From contig JARXAK010000193.1 in assembly GCA_029865885.1 (NCBI GenBank), positions 1-56,031 on the forward strand: DNA of 56,031 bases, written 5' to 3'. Under the pieces are notes generated by a model, which saw only the letters and a program-made list of their open reading frames with translations, did no database searches and had not been told where the DNA came from. A program made the position numbers and the translations under genes. This stretch comes from Rhizobium sp. Its GTDB lineage: Bacteria > Pseudomonadota > Alphaproteobacteria > Rhizobiales > Rhizobiaceae. Every line of letters starts with the position of its first letter. Within the stretch, counting starts at the first letter, position 1. This document shows, piece by piece, positions 9,940-21,062 of this stretch.

Positions 9940-10779
9940 TTACTCGGCAGCAGCAAGGCGTGCGGACCGCACGCCGCTCGCCAGTCCACGCACCAGCGTG
10001 GCGACGGCCTGAACCGTATCTGCCGTTGCCTTACCATCGGCTGTGAGATTGGTGGCAACCTGATTGACGATCGCGGTGCCCACCACGACGCCATCAGCAT
10101 TGGCGCCGATCAGGCGGGCATGCTCGGCGGTCTTGACGCCGAAGCCAACGCAGATCGGCAGGTCCGTATGCGCCTTGATGCGCTGGACAGCACCGGCAAC
10201 ACGCGAGGGATCCGGCAGTGACGAACCGGTGATGCCGTTCATCGAGACGTAGTAGACGAAACCCGAGGTGTTCTTGAGAACGGTCGGAAGACGCTTGTCG
10301 TCTGTGGTTGGGGTCGCGAGACGGACGAAGTTGATATCGCGGCTGCGGGCCGGGATGCACAGCTCGTCATCCATTTCCGGCGGAAGGTCGACGACGATCA
10401 GGCCGTCGATGCCGGCTGCGAGTGCGTCATCGAGAAAACGCTCGACGCCGTAGACGTAGATCGGGTTGTAGTAGCCCATCATGACGATCGGCGTTTCGTT
10501 GTCCGTCTTGCGGAATTCGCGCGCCAGATCGAGCGTGCGCATGAGGGTCTGGCCGGCCTTGAGGGCCCGCTGGCCGGCAAGCTGGATTGCCGGGCCATCA
10601 GCCATCGGATCCGAAAAGGGCATGCCGAGCTCGATGACATCGGCGCCGGCTTCCGGCAGAGCCTTCATGATCGCGAGCGACGTGTCGTAATCCGGATCGC
10701 CACCCATGAAATAGGTGACGAGAGCCGGGCGGCCTTCTGCCTTCAGGGCAGCGAAACGTTGGTCCATACGCGCAGTCAT
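9940..10779 (-). CDS. trpA: Tryptophan synthase alpha chain
   Basis: A 279-residue TIM-barrel protein with the catalytic pair E50 (in [12 protein letters not shown]) and D61 (in MADGPAIQ), and the phosphate-binding segment GFGVKT. It cleaves indole-3-glycerol phosphate to indole, which is channelled to TrpB. The start lies 2 bp after the trpB stop. A second ATG at codon 5 is possible, but the first preserves the tight spacing. Confidence 0.96.
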   Translation of the reverse strand: MTARMDQRFAALKAEGRPALVTYFMGGDPDYDTSLAIMKALPEAGADVIELGMPFSDPMADGPAIQLAGQRALKAGQTLMRTLDLAREFRKTDNETPIVMMGYYNPIYVYGVERFLDDALAAGIDGLIVVDLPPEMDDELCIPARSRDINFVRLATPTTDDKRLPTVLKNTSGFVYYVSMNGITGSSLPDPSRVAGAVQRIKAHTDLPICVGFGVKTAEHARLIGANADGVVVGTAIVNQVATNLTADGKATADTVQAVATLVRGLASGVRSARLAAAE

Positions 10780-10781
10780 GA

Positions 10782-12002
10782 TCAGAGCCCCATACCGAGA
10801 ATCTTGCCGACAGTGAAGATGTCCTTGTCGCCGCGGCCGCAGAGGTTCATCACGATGATCTGGTCCTTGTCCATCTTAGGCGCGCGCTTGATGACTTCGG
10901 CGAGCGCATGGCTCGGCTCGAGTGCCGGAATGATGCCTTCGGTACGTGTCAGAAGCTGGAAGGCAGCGAGCGCCTCGTCGTCCTTGATCGGGACATATTC
11001 GACGCGGCCCATGTCCTTGAGCCAGGAGTGCTCGGGACCGATGCCGGGATAGTCGAGGCCCGCGGAGATCGAGTGACCTTCCTTGATCTGGCCGTCGCCA
11101 TCCTGCAGCAGATAGGTGCGGTTGCCATGCAGGACGCCCGGCGTGCCTGCGGTCAACGAGGCGCAATGCTCCTCACCTTCAAGACCCTTGCCACCGGCTT
11201 CGACGCCGACGATGCGGACGCTCTCGTCGTCGAGGAACGGGTGGAAGAGGCCGATCGCGTTCGAGCCACCACCAACAGCGGCAATCAGCATGTCCGGCAG
11301 ACGGCCTTCGGCTGCCATCATCTGCTCACGCGTCTCGCGGCCGATGACCGACTGGAAGTCGCGGACCATTTCCGGATAGGGATGCGGGCCGGCGGCGGTG
11401 CCGATCATGTAATAGGTGTCGTCGACATTGGTCACCCAGTCGCGCAACGCCTCGTTCATGGCATCCTTCAGCGTGCCATGGCCGGCGGTGACCGGCTTTA
11501 CTTCGGCACCGAGGAGCTTCATGCGGAAGACGTTCGGCGCCTGGCGCTCGACGTCGGTTGCGCCCATGTAGACGACGCAAGGGATGCCGAAGCGGGCCGC
11601 AACCGTGGCCGAGGCGACACCATGCTGGCCGGCGCCGGTTTCGGCGATGATGCGCGTTTTGCCCATGCGCTTGGCGAGCAGGATCTGGCCGAGGCAGTTG
11701 TTGATCTTGTGGCTACCGGTGTGGTTGAGCTCGTCGCGCTTGAAGTAGATCTTCGCGCCACCGAGTTCTTCCGTCAGCCGCTCGGCAAAATAGAGCGGGC
11801 TCGGACGACCCGTATAGTGGGTGTTGAGATGCGCCAGTTCCGCCTGAAATTCCGGATCCGTCTTCGCCTTTTCCCATTCCGCCTGCAGATCGAGGATCAG
11901 CGGCATCAGCGTTTCGGCGACGAAGCGACCGCCGAAGATGCCGAAGCGGCCATCCTCATCGGGGCCTTCACGGAAGGAATTGGGTTTCGGTGACTGGTTC
12001 AC
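10782..12002 (-). CDS. trpB: Tryptophan synthase beta chain
   Basis: A 406-residue PLP enzyme. The PLP lysine is K99 in [10 protein letters not shown], and the phosphate-binding GGGSNAIG loop is present. It condenses indole with serine. The start codon is GTG, embedded in a 4-bp GTGA overlap with the trpF stop (11999-12002), which indicates translational coupling between trpF and trpB. The N-terminus ([20 protein letters not shown]) matches the usual rhizobial start. Confidence 0.96.
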   Translation of the reverse strand: MNQSPKPNSFREGPDEDGRFGIFGGRFVAETLMPLILDLQAEWEKAKTDPEFQAELAHLNTHYTGRPSPLYFAERLTEELGGAKIYFKRDELNHTGSHKINNCLGQILLAKRMGKTRIIAETGAGQHGVASATVAARFGIPCVVYMGATDVERQAPNVFRMKLLGAEVKPVTAGHGTLKDAMNEALRDWVTNVDDTYYMIGTAAGPHPYPEMVRDFQSVIGRETREQMMAAEGRLPDMLIAAVGGGSNAIGLFHPFLDDESVRIVGVEAGGKGLEGEEHCASLTAGTPGVLHGNRTYLLQDGDGQIKEGHSISAGLDYPGIGPEHSWLKDMGRVEYVPIKDDEALAAFQLLTRTEGIIPALEPSHALAEVIKRAPKMDKDQIIVMNLCGRGDKDIFTVGKILGMGL

Positions 12003-12673
12003 TTGACACTCCCTGAAACCGGCTGTGCTCGACTTGCCTCGGCAACGGCCGCAAAAAACTCGTCCATCATCTGCAGATCCTTGACGCCCGGCGCGGATTC
12101 CACGCCGGAGGACACGTCGATTGCCCGCGCTCCGGTTTCCCGCAGGGCCTCTGCGATGTTGGCCTTGTTGAGGCCTCCGGAAAGCATGTAATCGACGCTG
12201 TCGTCAAGCGAACGCAGCAGGCGCCAATCAAAGGTCACACCATTGCCGCCGGGCAGATCAGAGCCCACCGGCGGTTTGGCATCAAAGAGAAAACGATCGG
12301 CAATACCGATATAGGGCTCGATACGCCTCAGGTCATCGGCATCGCGGATGGAAAATGCCTTCATGATCGGCAAACCCGTCACCGCCTTCACGGTTAGCAG
12401 GCGCTCCGGGCTTTCGTGGCCATGGAACTGAAGGATATCCGGACGCATCAAGGCGATGATCTCGTCGAGATCGTCATTGTCGGCATCGACGGTTACCGCG
12501 ACACTTTTCACCCGGCCGCGAACGCGATCGGCGAGTGTGCCGGCGATGTCAGGCTCGATGTTGCGCGGGCTCTTTTCGAAGAAGATGAAGCCGATATGGC
12601 TCGCACCGCAGGCAGCCGCACGATCGACCGCCTCCGGCGTCTTCAGTCCGCAGATCTTGATATCGGGTCTCAT
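11999..12673 (-). CDS. trpF: Phosphoribosylanthranilate isomerase
   Basis: A 224-residue TIM-barrel enzyme beginning [16 protein letters not shown], with the catalytic Cys in KICGLK and the general acid in the VDADND segment. It performs the Amadori rearrangement of phosphoribosylanthranilate. The frame is open 36 codons upstream, but that stretch would overlap the upstream peptidase gene and carries no conserved sequence, so I start at the ATG. It leads the trpF-trpB-trpA run. No leader peptide rich in Trp codons is visible upstream. Confidence 0.94.
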   Translation of the reverse strand: MRPDIKICGLKTPEAVDRAAACGASHIGFIFFEKSPRNIEPDIAGTLADRVRGRVKSVAVTVDADNDDLDEIIALMRPDILQFHGHESPERLLTVKAVTGLPIMKAFSIRDADDLRRIEPYIGIADRFLFDAKPPVGSDLPGGNGVTFDWRLLRSLDDSVDYMLSGGLNKANIAEALRETGARAIDVSSGVESAPGVKDLQMMDEFFAAVAEASRAQPVSGSVK

Positions 12674-12746
12674 GGCAGCGAAGTCGCACGAAATCAAAAA
12701 AGAGTCGAGCCAATTTGCAACAAAGGCTGAAAGGTCGCGGGGTCCA

Positions 12747-13505
12747 TCAGGCGAAGTCGATGGCATGCAGGGCCGAGCCATGACGCTTCAGCCAGGCTTT
12801 GGCTGCCTCCATCTCAGGGCAGAGCTGACCGCAGAGCGCCCAGAAGGCCGGGCCATGGTTCATCTCGCGCAGATGAGCAACCTCATGGGCTGCGAGATAG
12901 TCTATGACCAGCGGCGGCGCCATGACGATGCGCCAGGAGAAGCTCAGCTTTCCATCCCAGGAGCAGGAGCCCCAGCGGCTGCGGGTATCCTTCAAGGTCA
13001 TGCTCTTCACCGGCTTGCCGACATTCTTTGCGTGGAGCGCCACGAGCTGCTCCAGATCGCGGCGGGCTTCCTTCTTCAGGAAATCAGCAACGCGACGGGG
13101 CAGATGGTCTTCCAGGCCGCTGACGCTCAGGACATGGCCGATGTCGCTGTCGATCGACTGGGTCAGGCCACGCAGCTGACCGGTATGGACGATGCGATGA
13201 GGAACACCCCGGACGAGGATCTCCCCCCCGTCCTCGATGCTGCCGGCCGTCTTTTGTCGCCTGAGCTTTGTGCTCAGCCAGCCCTGATGCCGATCGAGGA
13301 AGTCGTCGATATCGCGTTCCCGCAGTCCCGGTGGAATGGTCATTTTCAGGGCTCGACCGCCCGGCTCGATCCTGAGCGTGATACGGGTTGCGCGACTATT
13401 CTTGCGGATGGTGAGCGGGATGGATCGTCCATCCACGGCAATCGCCCGTTCCAGCTGCATCGCCGGGGCTCTCTGCGGTTTCAGCTTTTTCAGCAGGGGA
13501 AACAT
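12747..13505 (-). CDS. YgjP-like (M48-type, DUF45) zinc metallopeptidase-family protein
   Basis: This 252-residue protein has the family core TRSRWGSCSWDG followed by the zinc motif HEVAHLREMNHG, in which two histidines and a glutamate fit the HExxH signature and a further histidine lies downstream. The UTP pyrophosphatase/YgjP family has been linked to nucleotide hydrolysis in E. coli, while domain databases class it as a WLM/SprT-like metalloprotease, so the true substrate is open. I chose the ATG at 13505 because upstream codons carry no conserved sequence and run into the terminator of the preceding gene. Confidence 0.82.
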   Translation of the reverse strand: MFPLLKKLKPQRAPAMQLERAIAVDGRSIPLTIRKNSRATRITLRIEPGGRALKMTIPPGLRERDIDDFLDRHQGWLSTKLRRQKTAGSIEDGGEILVRGVPHRIVHTGQLRGLTQSIDSDIGHVLSVSGLEDHLPRRVADFLKKEARRDLEQLVALHAKNVGKPVKSMTLKDTRSRWGSCSWDGKLSFSWRIVMAPPLVIDYLAAHEVAHLREMNHGPAFWALCGQLCPEMEAAKAWLKRHGSALHAIDFA

Positions 13506-13543
13506 GATGCGTCTTCTAGCCGATTCGTGGTCTGTTCCTGCAA

Positions 13544-13573
13544 CAAAAAAAGGCCGGCGCAAGGGCGCCGACC
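13544..13573 (-). terminator. Terminator downstream of the DUF2852 gene
   Basis: On the minus strand a GC-rich stem (AGGTCGGCGC / GCGCCGGCCT, with one mismatch or wobble) is followed by seven T residues. It lies between the DUF2852 stop and the peptidase start, so the peptidase probably has its own promoter or depends on readthrough. Confidence 0.8.
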
Positions 13574-13601
13574 TCGGTTCATCTCGTGAGCGCAGAGCTC
13601 A

Positions 13602-14036
13602 TCAGTTGCCGGTGAAGCCCTGGGCCGGACCACCCTCGCCTGCCGTCTTCATCTGCTGACGGTCACGCATGAAGCGGTCGAACTCTTCCTGGTCCTTTGC
13701 GCGGCGCAGTTCGCGGGCATAGGTGTCGAAGTCGGCGCGCATCTCGTCGAGACGGCGGCGCTCTTCGTCAAGGCGCTCAAGCTCGGCCTTGCGCCAGTCG
13801 TCGAAGGCGACATTACCGGTCGAAGCGGTAGCGCTGTAGTTGCTGGTGCGGCACCAGGCAAAGGCGTCATCGGCCTTGCGGTTGGCTTCGCGCTTGAAGC
13901 TCTGGAACTTCTCGCCGAACAGGATGTAGGCAAGCATGGCCAGACCGAGCGGCCAGAAGACCACGAAGCCCAGCACCATCAAGGCGACGGTTGCCGGAGT
14001 CCAATCCGGCCGAAGCAGTGCTGACTGGTTCATCAT
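13602..14036 (-). CDS. DUF2852 membrane-anchored protein
   Basis: A 144-residue protein with one or two N-terminal hydrophobic segments (about residues 15-42, ALMVLGFVVFWPLGLAMLAY). A charged, coiled-coil-like helix rich in E, R and D follows (about residues 85-130), then a glycine-rich tail. This matches the alphaproteobacterial DUF2852 family, whose function is unknown. The start is one of two tandem ATGs. It is transcribed alone, flanked by hairpins on both sides. Confidence 0.82.
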   Translation of the reverse strand: MMNQSALLRPDWTPATVALMVLGFVVFWPLGLAMLAYILFGEKFQSFKREANRKADDAFAWCRTSNYSATASTGNVAFDDWRKAELERLDEERRRLDEMRADFDTYARELRRAKDQEEFDRFMRDRQQMKTAGEGGPAQGFTGN

Positions 14037-14111
14037 CGATAACCTCGTTTTGCGCGGACGGCGGAATGCTGTCCGATGGTTTCGATGTGGGAAATGCAGC
14101 CCTGCCCTTCA

Positions 14112-14158
14112 AGAAAGAAGCGGACCCAATCGGAGAACCGACTGAATCCGCTTCTTAA
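14112..14158 (-). terminator. Terminator of phaZ
   Basis: A 10-bp perfect stem (AAGAAGCGGA at 14115-14124 with TCCGCTTCTT at 14147-14156) encloses a smaller CGG/CCG hairpin. On the minus strand it is followed by a T-rich tract. It lies just after the phaZ stop. Confidence 0.8.
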
Positions 14159-14177
14159 ATTCGATATGCCGAAAACG

Positions 14178-15461
14178 TTAGAGGGCCTTGCCGCCCTTGA
14201 TGACCCGCTTCACGGGCGTTGCTGCCTTAACGTCCTTGGTGTGGGTTTTGGCAAACTGGACGATGCGCGGGGCAATTTCGCGGCGGAAGCGCGACCCGTT
14301 GAAGACGCCGTAGTGGCCAACATCCGGCTGCATGTAGTGCAGACGCATGTGTTCCGGAATGTTCGTGCAGATGGTCTGCGCAGCCTTCGTCTGGCCGACG
14401 CCGGAGATATCGTCGTTCTCCCCTTCCACGGTGAGCAGCGCAACGTTCCGGATCGCCGTCGTATCGACATGCTTCCCGCGATGCATCATCTCACCCTTTG
14501 GCAGGGAATGCTTGATGAAGACGGTGTCGACGGTCTGCAGGTAGAATTCCGCCGTCAGGTCCATCACCGCCAGGTACTCGTCATAGAAATCACGATGCTT
14601 CTCGGCGGAGTCCCCGTCATTCTTGACGAGGTGCATATAGAATTCCTTGTGAGCAATCATGTGCCGATCAAGGTTCATGGACATGAAGCCCGAAAGCTGC
14701 AGGAAGCCCGGATAGACTTGGCGCATGACGCCGGGCTGCGGCCACGGCACTTGCATGATGACATTGTCGCGGAACCATTCGAGCGGCTTGTCCTGTGCCA
14801 GCTGATTGACAGCAGTCGGATTGATGCGCGTGTCAATTGGGCCACCCATGAGCGTCATCGATGCCGGGGCGCAGGTGTCCCCGTCGGCTTCCATAACAGC
14901 AACGGCGGCAAGCACGGGCACGGAGGGCTGACAGACCGCGACCACATGCGTGTTCGGTCCGAGATGATGAAGCATGTCGATCACGTAATCGATATAGTCA
15001 TCAAGGTCGAAGTCGCCTTCGGTGACCGGTACCATGCGGGCATCGATCCAGTCGCTGATGTAGACGTCGGCGCTTGGCAGGAGGGCTTCGACCGTTCCAC
15101 GCAGCAGCGTCGCATAGTGGCCGGACATGGGGGCCACGATGAGGATCCGCGGACCCTTGTCAGCGCCGGCCGGCAAATGCCGCTTGAAATGGATCATATC
15201 GCAGAAGGGTTTGCGCCAGACGATCTCTTCCTCGACCGTGACGCTCTCACCGTCAACCGTTGTTGTCGGCAGGCCGAAAGCGGGCTTGCCATAGCGGCGG
15301 GTGACGCGCTCGAAGACTTCAAAGCCTGCCGAAAAGGACCGCCCGACGACCGTATGAGACCACGGGTTCAGGGGATTTTTCCAGGCCAGGTTCATCGCGT
15401 CGGCCGTGGCCCGGAAAGGCGCCATGAATGCGTGGTTCAGTTCGTAGAGCTGATAGAACAT
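14178..15461 (-). CDS. phaZ: Intracellular polyhydroxyalkanoate (PHB) depolymerase
   Basis: A 427-residue protein of the intracellular PHB depolymerase family. It begins MFYQLYELNHAFMAP and has the cysteine-based nucleophile elbow AVCQPS (C177) instead of the usual GxSxG lipase box, plus the C-terminal segment YMQPDVGHYGVFNG that supplies the catalytic histidine. There is no signal peptide, consistent with action on internal granules. It mobilises stored carbon to 3-hydroxybutyrate. The frame extends 25 codons upstream without conserved sequence, so I use the ATG at 15461. No PHB synthesis genes are in the window. Confidence 0.93.
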   Translation of the reverse strand: MFYQLYELNHAFMAPFRATADAMNLAWKNPLNPWSHTVVGRSFSAGFEVFERVTRRYGKPAFGLPTTTVDGESVTVEEEIVWRKPFCDMIHFKRHLPAGADKGPRILIVAPMSGHYATLLRGTVEALLPSADVYISDWIDARMVPVTEGDFDLDDYIDYVIDMLHHLGPNTHVVAVCQPSVPVLAAVAVMEADGDTCAPASMTLMGGPIDTRINPTAVNQLAQDKPLEWFRDNVIMQVPWPQPGVMRQVYPGFLQLSGFMSMNLDRHMIAHKEFYMHLVKNDGDSAEKHRDFYDEYLAVMDLTAEFYLQTVDTVFIKHSLPKGEMMHRGKHVDTTAIRNVALLTVEGENDDISGVGQTKAAQTICTNIPEHMRLHYMQPDVGHYGVFNGSRFRREIAPRIVQFAKTHTKDVKAATPVKRVIKGGKAL

Positions 15462-15616
15462 GGGTTCTGTACCTTTGTACCGGACCACTTCGGATCCGCG
15501 TTCATTCGCTACACTAACAGACTTTGTGCAACGCAAAAGCCCGGATTTTTCCTCGTCTGCGTCGTCGCGAAGCCTTCAGACCTCGGATGATGGTCGAAAA
15601 GCCTTAAGGTTCCCTG

Positions 15617-15628
15617 CTGCGGATGCAG
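15617..15628. promoter_or_regulatory. Candidate PhaR-type operator
   Basis: The sequence CTGCGGATGCAG matches CTGC-N4-GCAG, the dyad reported for the PHB-responsive repressor PhaR in other alphaproteobacteria. It lies in the 277-bp divergent region between phaZ and the nitroreductase gene, about 156 bp upstream of phaZ. Assignment is by motif only. Confidence 0.35.
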
Positions 15629-15738
15629 TTAATCAACGATCACAGAGTTCACCAGAAAATGCAGGCTCTACCCTTTCCGAGGCTTGCGAATTGATGTTTG
15701 TTCCATCGGTCAACCCAAGACACGAGTGAAGGAACACC

Positions 15739-16329
15739 ATGACCACCAGCAACAATCGCCAATCCGAATACAATGTCGATCCTCTTTTCCTCGACCGCTG
15801 GTCTCCTCGCGCTTTCGACGGAAGCGTCATGCCCAAGGAAGATCTTTTGACCATTCTCGACGCAGCGCATTGGGCACCGTCGGCCTTCAATTACCAGCCA
15901 TGGCGCTTCGTCTATGGGCTGAAGGGCACGCCGGAGTTCGAGAAACTGCTGGGCATCCTGATCGAGTTCAACCAGGGTTGGGCTAAGAACGCCTCGGCGC
16001 TGGTTTTCGTCTTCTCGGATACGCTGAGCCGCAGCGCCGATGGCTCTGAGCCGAAGCCCTACCGGAGCCACAGCTTCGACGCTGGCGCGGCCTGGGGGCT
16101 GCTCTCGCTGCAGGCGATCAAGTCGGGTTACTTCGCCCATGCCATGACCGGGCTCGACATGGAGCGCGCCGTGACTGAACTGAAGGCACCGGATGGCTAT
16201 CATATCAATGCGGCCGTCGCGATCGGCAAGCTCGGCGACAAGGATGTCCTGCCGGAAGGCTTGCGCGGACGCGAAACGCCCAGCCCCCGCAAGCCGCTCG
16301 CCGAAGTGATTTTCGAAGGCGGCTTCTGA
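15739..16329 (+). CDS. Nitroreductase family flavoprotein
   Basis: A 196-residue member of the FMN-dependent nitroreductase fold, with RWSPRAFDG near the N-terminus (flavin phosphate contacts) and HWAPSAFNYQPWRF as the second flavin-binding segment. These enzymes reduce nitro compounds, quinones or similar oxidants with NAD(P)H, and the physiological substrate cannot be read from sequence. AAGGAA precedes the ATG. The gene is divergent from phaZ and convergent with gyrB. Confidence 0.87.
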   Translation: MTTSNNRQSEYNVDPLFLDRWSPRAFDGSVMPKEDLLTILDAAHWAPSAFNYQPWRFVYGLKGTPEFEKLLGILIEFNQGWAKNASALVFVFSDTLSRSADGSEPKPYRSHSFDAGAAWGLLSLQAIKSGYFAHAMTGLDMERAVTELKAPDGYHINAAVAIGKLGDKDVLPEGLRGRETPSPRKPLAEVIFEGGF

Positions 16330-16343
16330 TCTTTGGCGTTCAT

Positions 16344-16359
16344 GGTTTCACGTGAATCA
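16344..16359. other. parS-like ParB binding site 1 (intergenic)
   Basis: GGTTTCACGTGAATCA matches the palindromic consensus TGTTTCACGTGAAACA at 14 of 16 positions. The A-to-T change creates a GAATC (GANTC) site at 16354-16358. It lies between the convergent nitroreductase and gyrB genes, about 10 kb left of the proposed origin. Confidence 0.7.
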
Positions 16360-16396
16360 CGTTAACCATTCCAAGATCAAAGCCTGTTGAAAAAGA

Positions 16397-16424
16397 AAGG
16401 GCCGCTTCCCGAGGAGCGGCCCTT
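16397..16424 (-). terminator. Terminator of gyrB
   Basis: A perfect 10-bp stem (AAGGGCCGCT / AGCGGCCCTT) with an 8-nt loop is followed on the minus strand by a T-rich tract (TTTCTTTTT). It lies 23 bp after the gyrB stop. Confidence 0.85.
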
Positions 16425-16446
16425 CATCATTTCCAGTCAGCGTATC

Positions 16447-18882
<2,436 letters not shown>

Positions 18883-18916
18883 TCAGCAATCTTTCCAGTC
18901 AACTCTCAAAGGCCCG

Positions 18917-18932
18917 GCTGATTCGAATCAGC
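18917..18932. promoter_or_regulatory. Perfect 16-bp palindrome with two abutting GANTC sites in the gyrB leader
   Basis: GCTGATTCGAATCAGC is its own reverse complement. It contains GATTC (18920-18924) directly followed by GAATC (18925-18929), both CcrM-type methylation sites. It lies 16-34 bp downstream of the putative -10 hexamer, at or just after the transcription start, about 35 bp before the gyrB ATG. It could be an operator for an unidentified regulator or a methylation-sensitive element. Confidence 0.55.
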
Positions 18933-18948
18933 AGCTTCAAGTGGCCCG

Positions 18949-18976
18949 ACTATAGGGGTTTTGCCCTGAGTTCCAA
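18949..18976 (-). promoter_or_regulatory. Putative sigma-70 promoter of gyrB
   Basis: On the minus strand TTGGAA (18971-18976) and TATAGT (18949-18954) are separated by 16 bp. They match the -35 and -10 consensus at 4/6 and 5/6 positions, 67 bp upstream of the gyrB start. Confidence 0.5.
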
Positions 18977-19023
18977 AGGCGAGGGCGTCGTTTCTCGTGG
19001 ATATAGAGGGCTTTTCAACCTCT

Positions 19024-19389
19024 TCACGGCCGTTTTTTGGCCCTATCCAGACTATCCTGCATTTCTCGTATCACATCGGGAGAGAGCTGGCGAATCAGCT
19101 TCGCCAAATCATTGGCAAAGGCGGTATATTCCGGCTTCATTCCGGAGGTATCGAGCACCACACGCGGATCAGATCGACCGGCCGTCGAGAACAATTCCTC
19201 GGCTTCATCCCAGATGATGTTGAAGTATCCGGCAACGCGCTGCAGGAAATCGAAATTGGGAAGACCGCGCTTGCCGTGCTCAAGCGCCGAAAGATAGGCA
19301 GGCGAAACGCCGATCGCTGCTGCCATCTCCTTCTGGGAGACGCCCTTTCGTTCGCGGAGTTGTCGAAGTGCGTCACCGAAGGGTGTCAT
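19024..19389 (-). CDS. XRE-family helix-turn-helix regulator
   Basis: A 121-residue protein. Residues 4-60 form a Cro/CI-type HTH (LRQLRERKGVSQKEMAAAIGVSPAYLSALEHGKR), followed by a short alpha-helical C-terminal tail. Targets are unknown. Its ATG shares one base with the stop of the upstream smr gene, and it ends the tim44-mltA-smr-xre operon. This position is conserved upstream of gyrB in related rhizobia as far as I recall. The tail resembles no sensor domain I know. Confidence 0.88.
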   Translation of the reverse strand: MTPFGDALRQLRERKGVSQKEMAAAIGVSPAYLSALEHGKRGLPNFDFLQRVAGYFNIIWDEAEELFSTAGRSDPRVVLDTSGMKPEYTAFANDLAKLIRQLSPDVIREMQDSLDRAKKRP

Positions 19390-19946
19390 CAGCGCTCCTG
19401 TCCTCGGCGGGAGAGCCGCACATAGAGAGCCCCCTCACCGCCATGCTGACGCGCGGCCGGCTCAAAGGACGAAATCAGGAAACGGAATTCCGCCATGGCA
19501 AACCAGAGCGGAACAGCGCGTTTCAAGGCGCCCTCGCTGCCGAGCGAGCTTCCCTTCCCGGTAATCACGAGGACATGCCGCAGTCCGCGCTCATGGGCTC
19601 GGATCAGGAAGTCGAGCAGCATGCCATGCGCCTCGCTCTGGATCAGACCGTGCAGATCGATCCGGGCTTCGAGTGCCAGGTGGCCGCGGGAGAGTTTGCG
19701 CTTGACCGGTTTTTCCAGCGGATGGTGCAGCCTTTGGGACGGCTTGCGATCAGCTTCACCGGCAGGGGATACCGTGGACAGGGAAGCCCTGTTCAGAGCC
19801 GGCACATCCTTCTCGTCGAAAGGTGTTACGAACTGCTCTTCGAAGCTCAGCAGTTCTTCCATACGACCCGGCATGGGGCGGGTCGAGCGTGCGACCTTAC
19901 CCCAGAGAATACGATCTTCCGGATTGAGCTTTGGTCCACCCGACAC
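19389..19946 (-). CDS. Smr domain protein (MutS2 C-terminal-like)
   Basis: A 185-residue protein with a disordered basic N-terminal half and a C-terminal Smr domain carrying DLHG (97-100) and TGKG (129-132), the two signatures of this putative nuclease fold. Stand-alone Smr proteins have been linked to nicking of DNA and to RNA cleavage on stalled ribosomes, and which applies here is not known. The start is GTG, directly abutting the mltA stop (TGAGTG), so translation is probably coupled. Confidence 0.85.
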   Translation of the reverse strand: MSGGPKLNPEDRILWGKVARSTRPMPGRMEELLSFEEQFVTPFDEKDVPALNRASLSTVSPAGEADRKPSQRLHHPLEKPVKRKLSRGHLALEARIDLHGLIQSEAHGMLLDFLIRAHERGLRHVLVITGKGSSLGSEGALKRAVPLWFAMAEFRFLISSFEPAARQHGGEGALYVRLSRRGQER

Positions 19947-21062
19947 TCAGACAAACCTCTCTGCCGCCTGCTTCGGGATCAGTATATAGAAATCCGCCGC
20001 ATTGCGAACAGCACCGGCCAGTTCACCCGCTTCATCTCCAGACCCCGTGAAGATATCACCGCGGGCAGGACCGACGATTGCGGAACCCGTGTCGAGGGCA
20101 AGCATGGTTCGCGCGAAATCCCGTCCGCCATCCATGTGTGTGAGGCCGCTGGCGTGGATGAAGAACGGAAAGCCGAAGGTATGGATCTGGCGATCGACGG
20201 CGAGAGATCGCCCGGCAATCAATGGCACCTTGGCGGCCGCGATCGGTCCGCGAGAGAGATCGTCGACCTCGGCTTCCCGGAAGAAGATGTAGGATCTGTT
20301 GTGCCAAAGGATTTCGTCGATGCGGTCCGGATGCGCCGCGAGCCAGGTCCGGATCGACTGCATCGAGATACTTGCTTCTGCGATCTCGCCGAGATCGATC
20401 AACAGTCGGCCGATGCCCGAAAACGGATGTCCCGCCTTCGCCGCATAGGTGATGCGACGCAGGCGTCCATCCGGATAGCGCAACCGGGCCGCACCCTGGA
20501 CATGGGCGAAAAAGACATCGACCTTCGAGCGAGCCCAGGCGATTTCGAGGCCCCTACTCTCAAGCCACCCAAGATCGATTTCGCGGCGATCGGGATAGGG
20601 TTTCAGTCCTTCGTCCGTCTGAAGTGCAAAGGCATAAGAAGGATCAAAAGCAGTTGGCCGGTTCGTCTCATCAACATCGACGAGGTCGAGTGGGCGACGA
20701 TAGAACGGATGGCGAAACGCCGAATCGGGCCTATCGCTGACAGCCACCTCGGGTTCGTAGAAGGCCGTCACCAGGCCGGATTTTGAATTCGCAGGCTCAA
20801 TCAGAAAGGGCTGCGTTTCGCGCTCGAAGAAATCTCGCGCGTCTTGGGGCCCAACGGGAACCACCTTTTCGGCTGCTTCGAGAAGCGGCATGAGGTCGCC
20901 GGTGGTCAGTCCGAGACGACCAGCCTTATACGTTTTGACCGACTGCAGGTAATTCCGGCAGTCGGTCATGGCAGCCCAGAGAGATGTAGGGTCGTCAGAA
21001 TGCCAGCCGGGCAGATCGTCGAACGAAACCGGCTTGAGGCGGTAGGAGCCTTCCCCGCTCAT
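19947..21062 (-). CDS. mltA: MltA-type lytic murein transglycosylase, without visible signal peptide
   Basis: A 371-residue protein with the MltA domain (VTAFYEPEV through the middle of the chain) and the C-terminal 3D domain (LALDTGSAIVGPARGDIFTGSG) that carries the catalytic aspartate. The family cleaves peptidoglycan glycan strands to 1,6-anhydro products. The start ATG overlaps the tim44 stop by 4 bp (ATGA), and translating the frame upstream to the preceding stop shows no hydrophobic segment. The protein therefore lacks an obvious Sec signal or lipobox, unlike E. coli MltA. Export may use another route, or the real start is unusual. Confidence 0.9.
   Translation of the reverse strand: MSGEGSYRLKPVSFDDLPGWHSDDPTSLWAAMTDCRNYLQSVKTYKAGRLGLTTGDLMPLLEAAEKVVPVGPQDARDFFERETQPFLIEPANSKSGLVTAFYEPEVAVSDRPDSAFRHPFYRRPLDLVDVDETNRPTAFDPSYAFALQTDEGLKPYPDRREIDLGWLESRGLEIAWARSKVDVFFAHVQGAARLRYPDGRLRRITYAAKAGHPFSGIGRLLIDLGEIAEASISMQSIRTWLAAHPDRIDEILWHNRSYIFFREAEVDDLSRGPIAAAKVPLIAGRSLAVDRQIHTFGFPFFIHASGLTHMDGGRDFARTMLALDTGSAIVGPARGDIFTGSGDEAGELAGAVRNAADFYILIPKQAAERFV

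Noticed and set aside
12674-12746. Trp attenuator or leader peptide before trpF
   Set aside because: No short open frame with clustered Trp codons and no competing hairpins were seen in the 73-bp gap.
14076-15590. 504-codon open frame antisense to phaZ
   Set aside because: The phaZ frame has catalytic motifs; the opposite frame has none.
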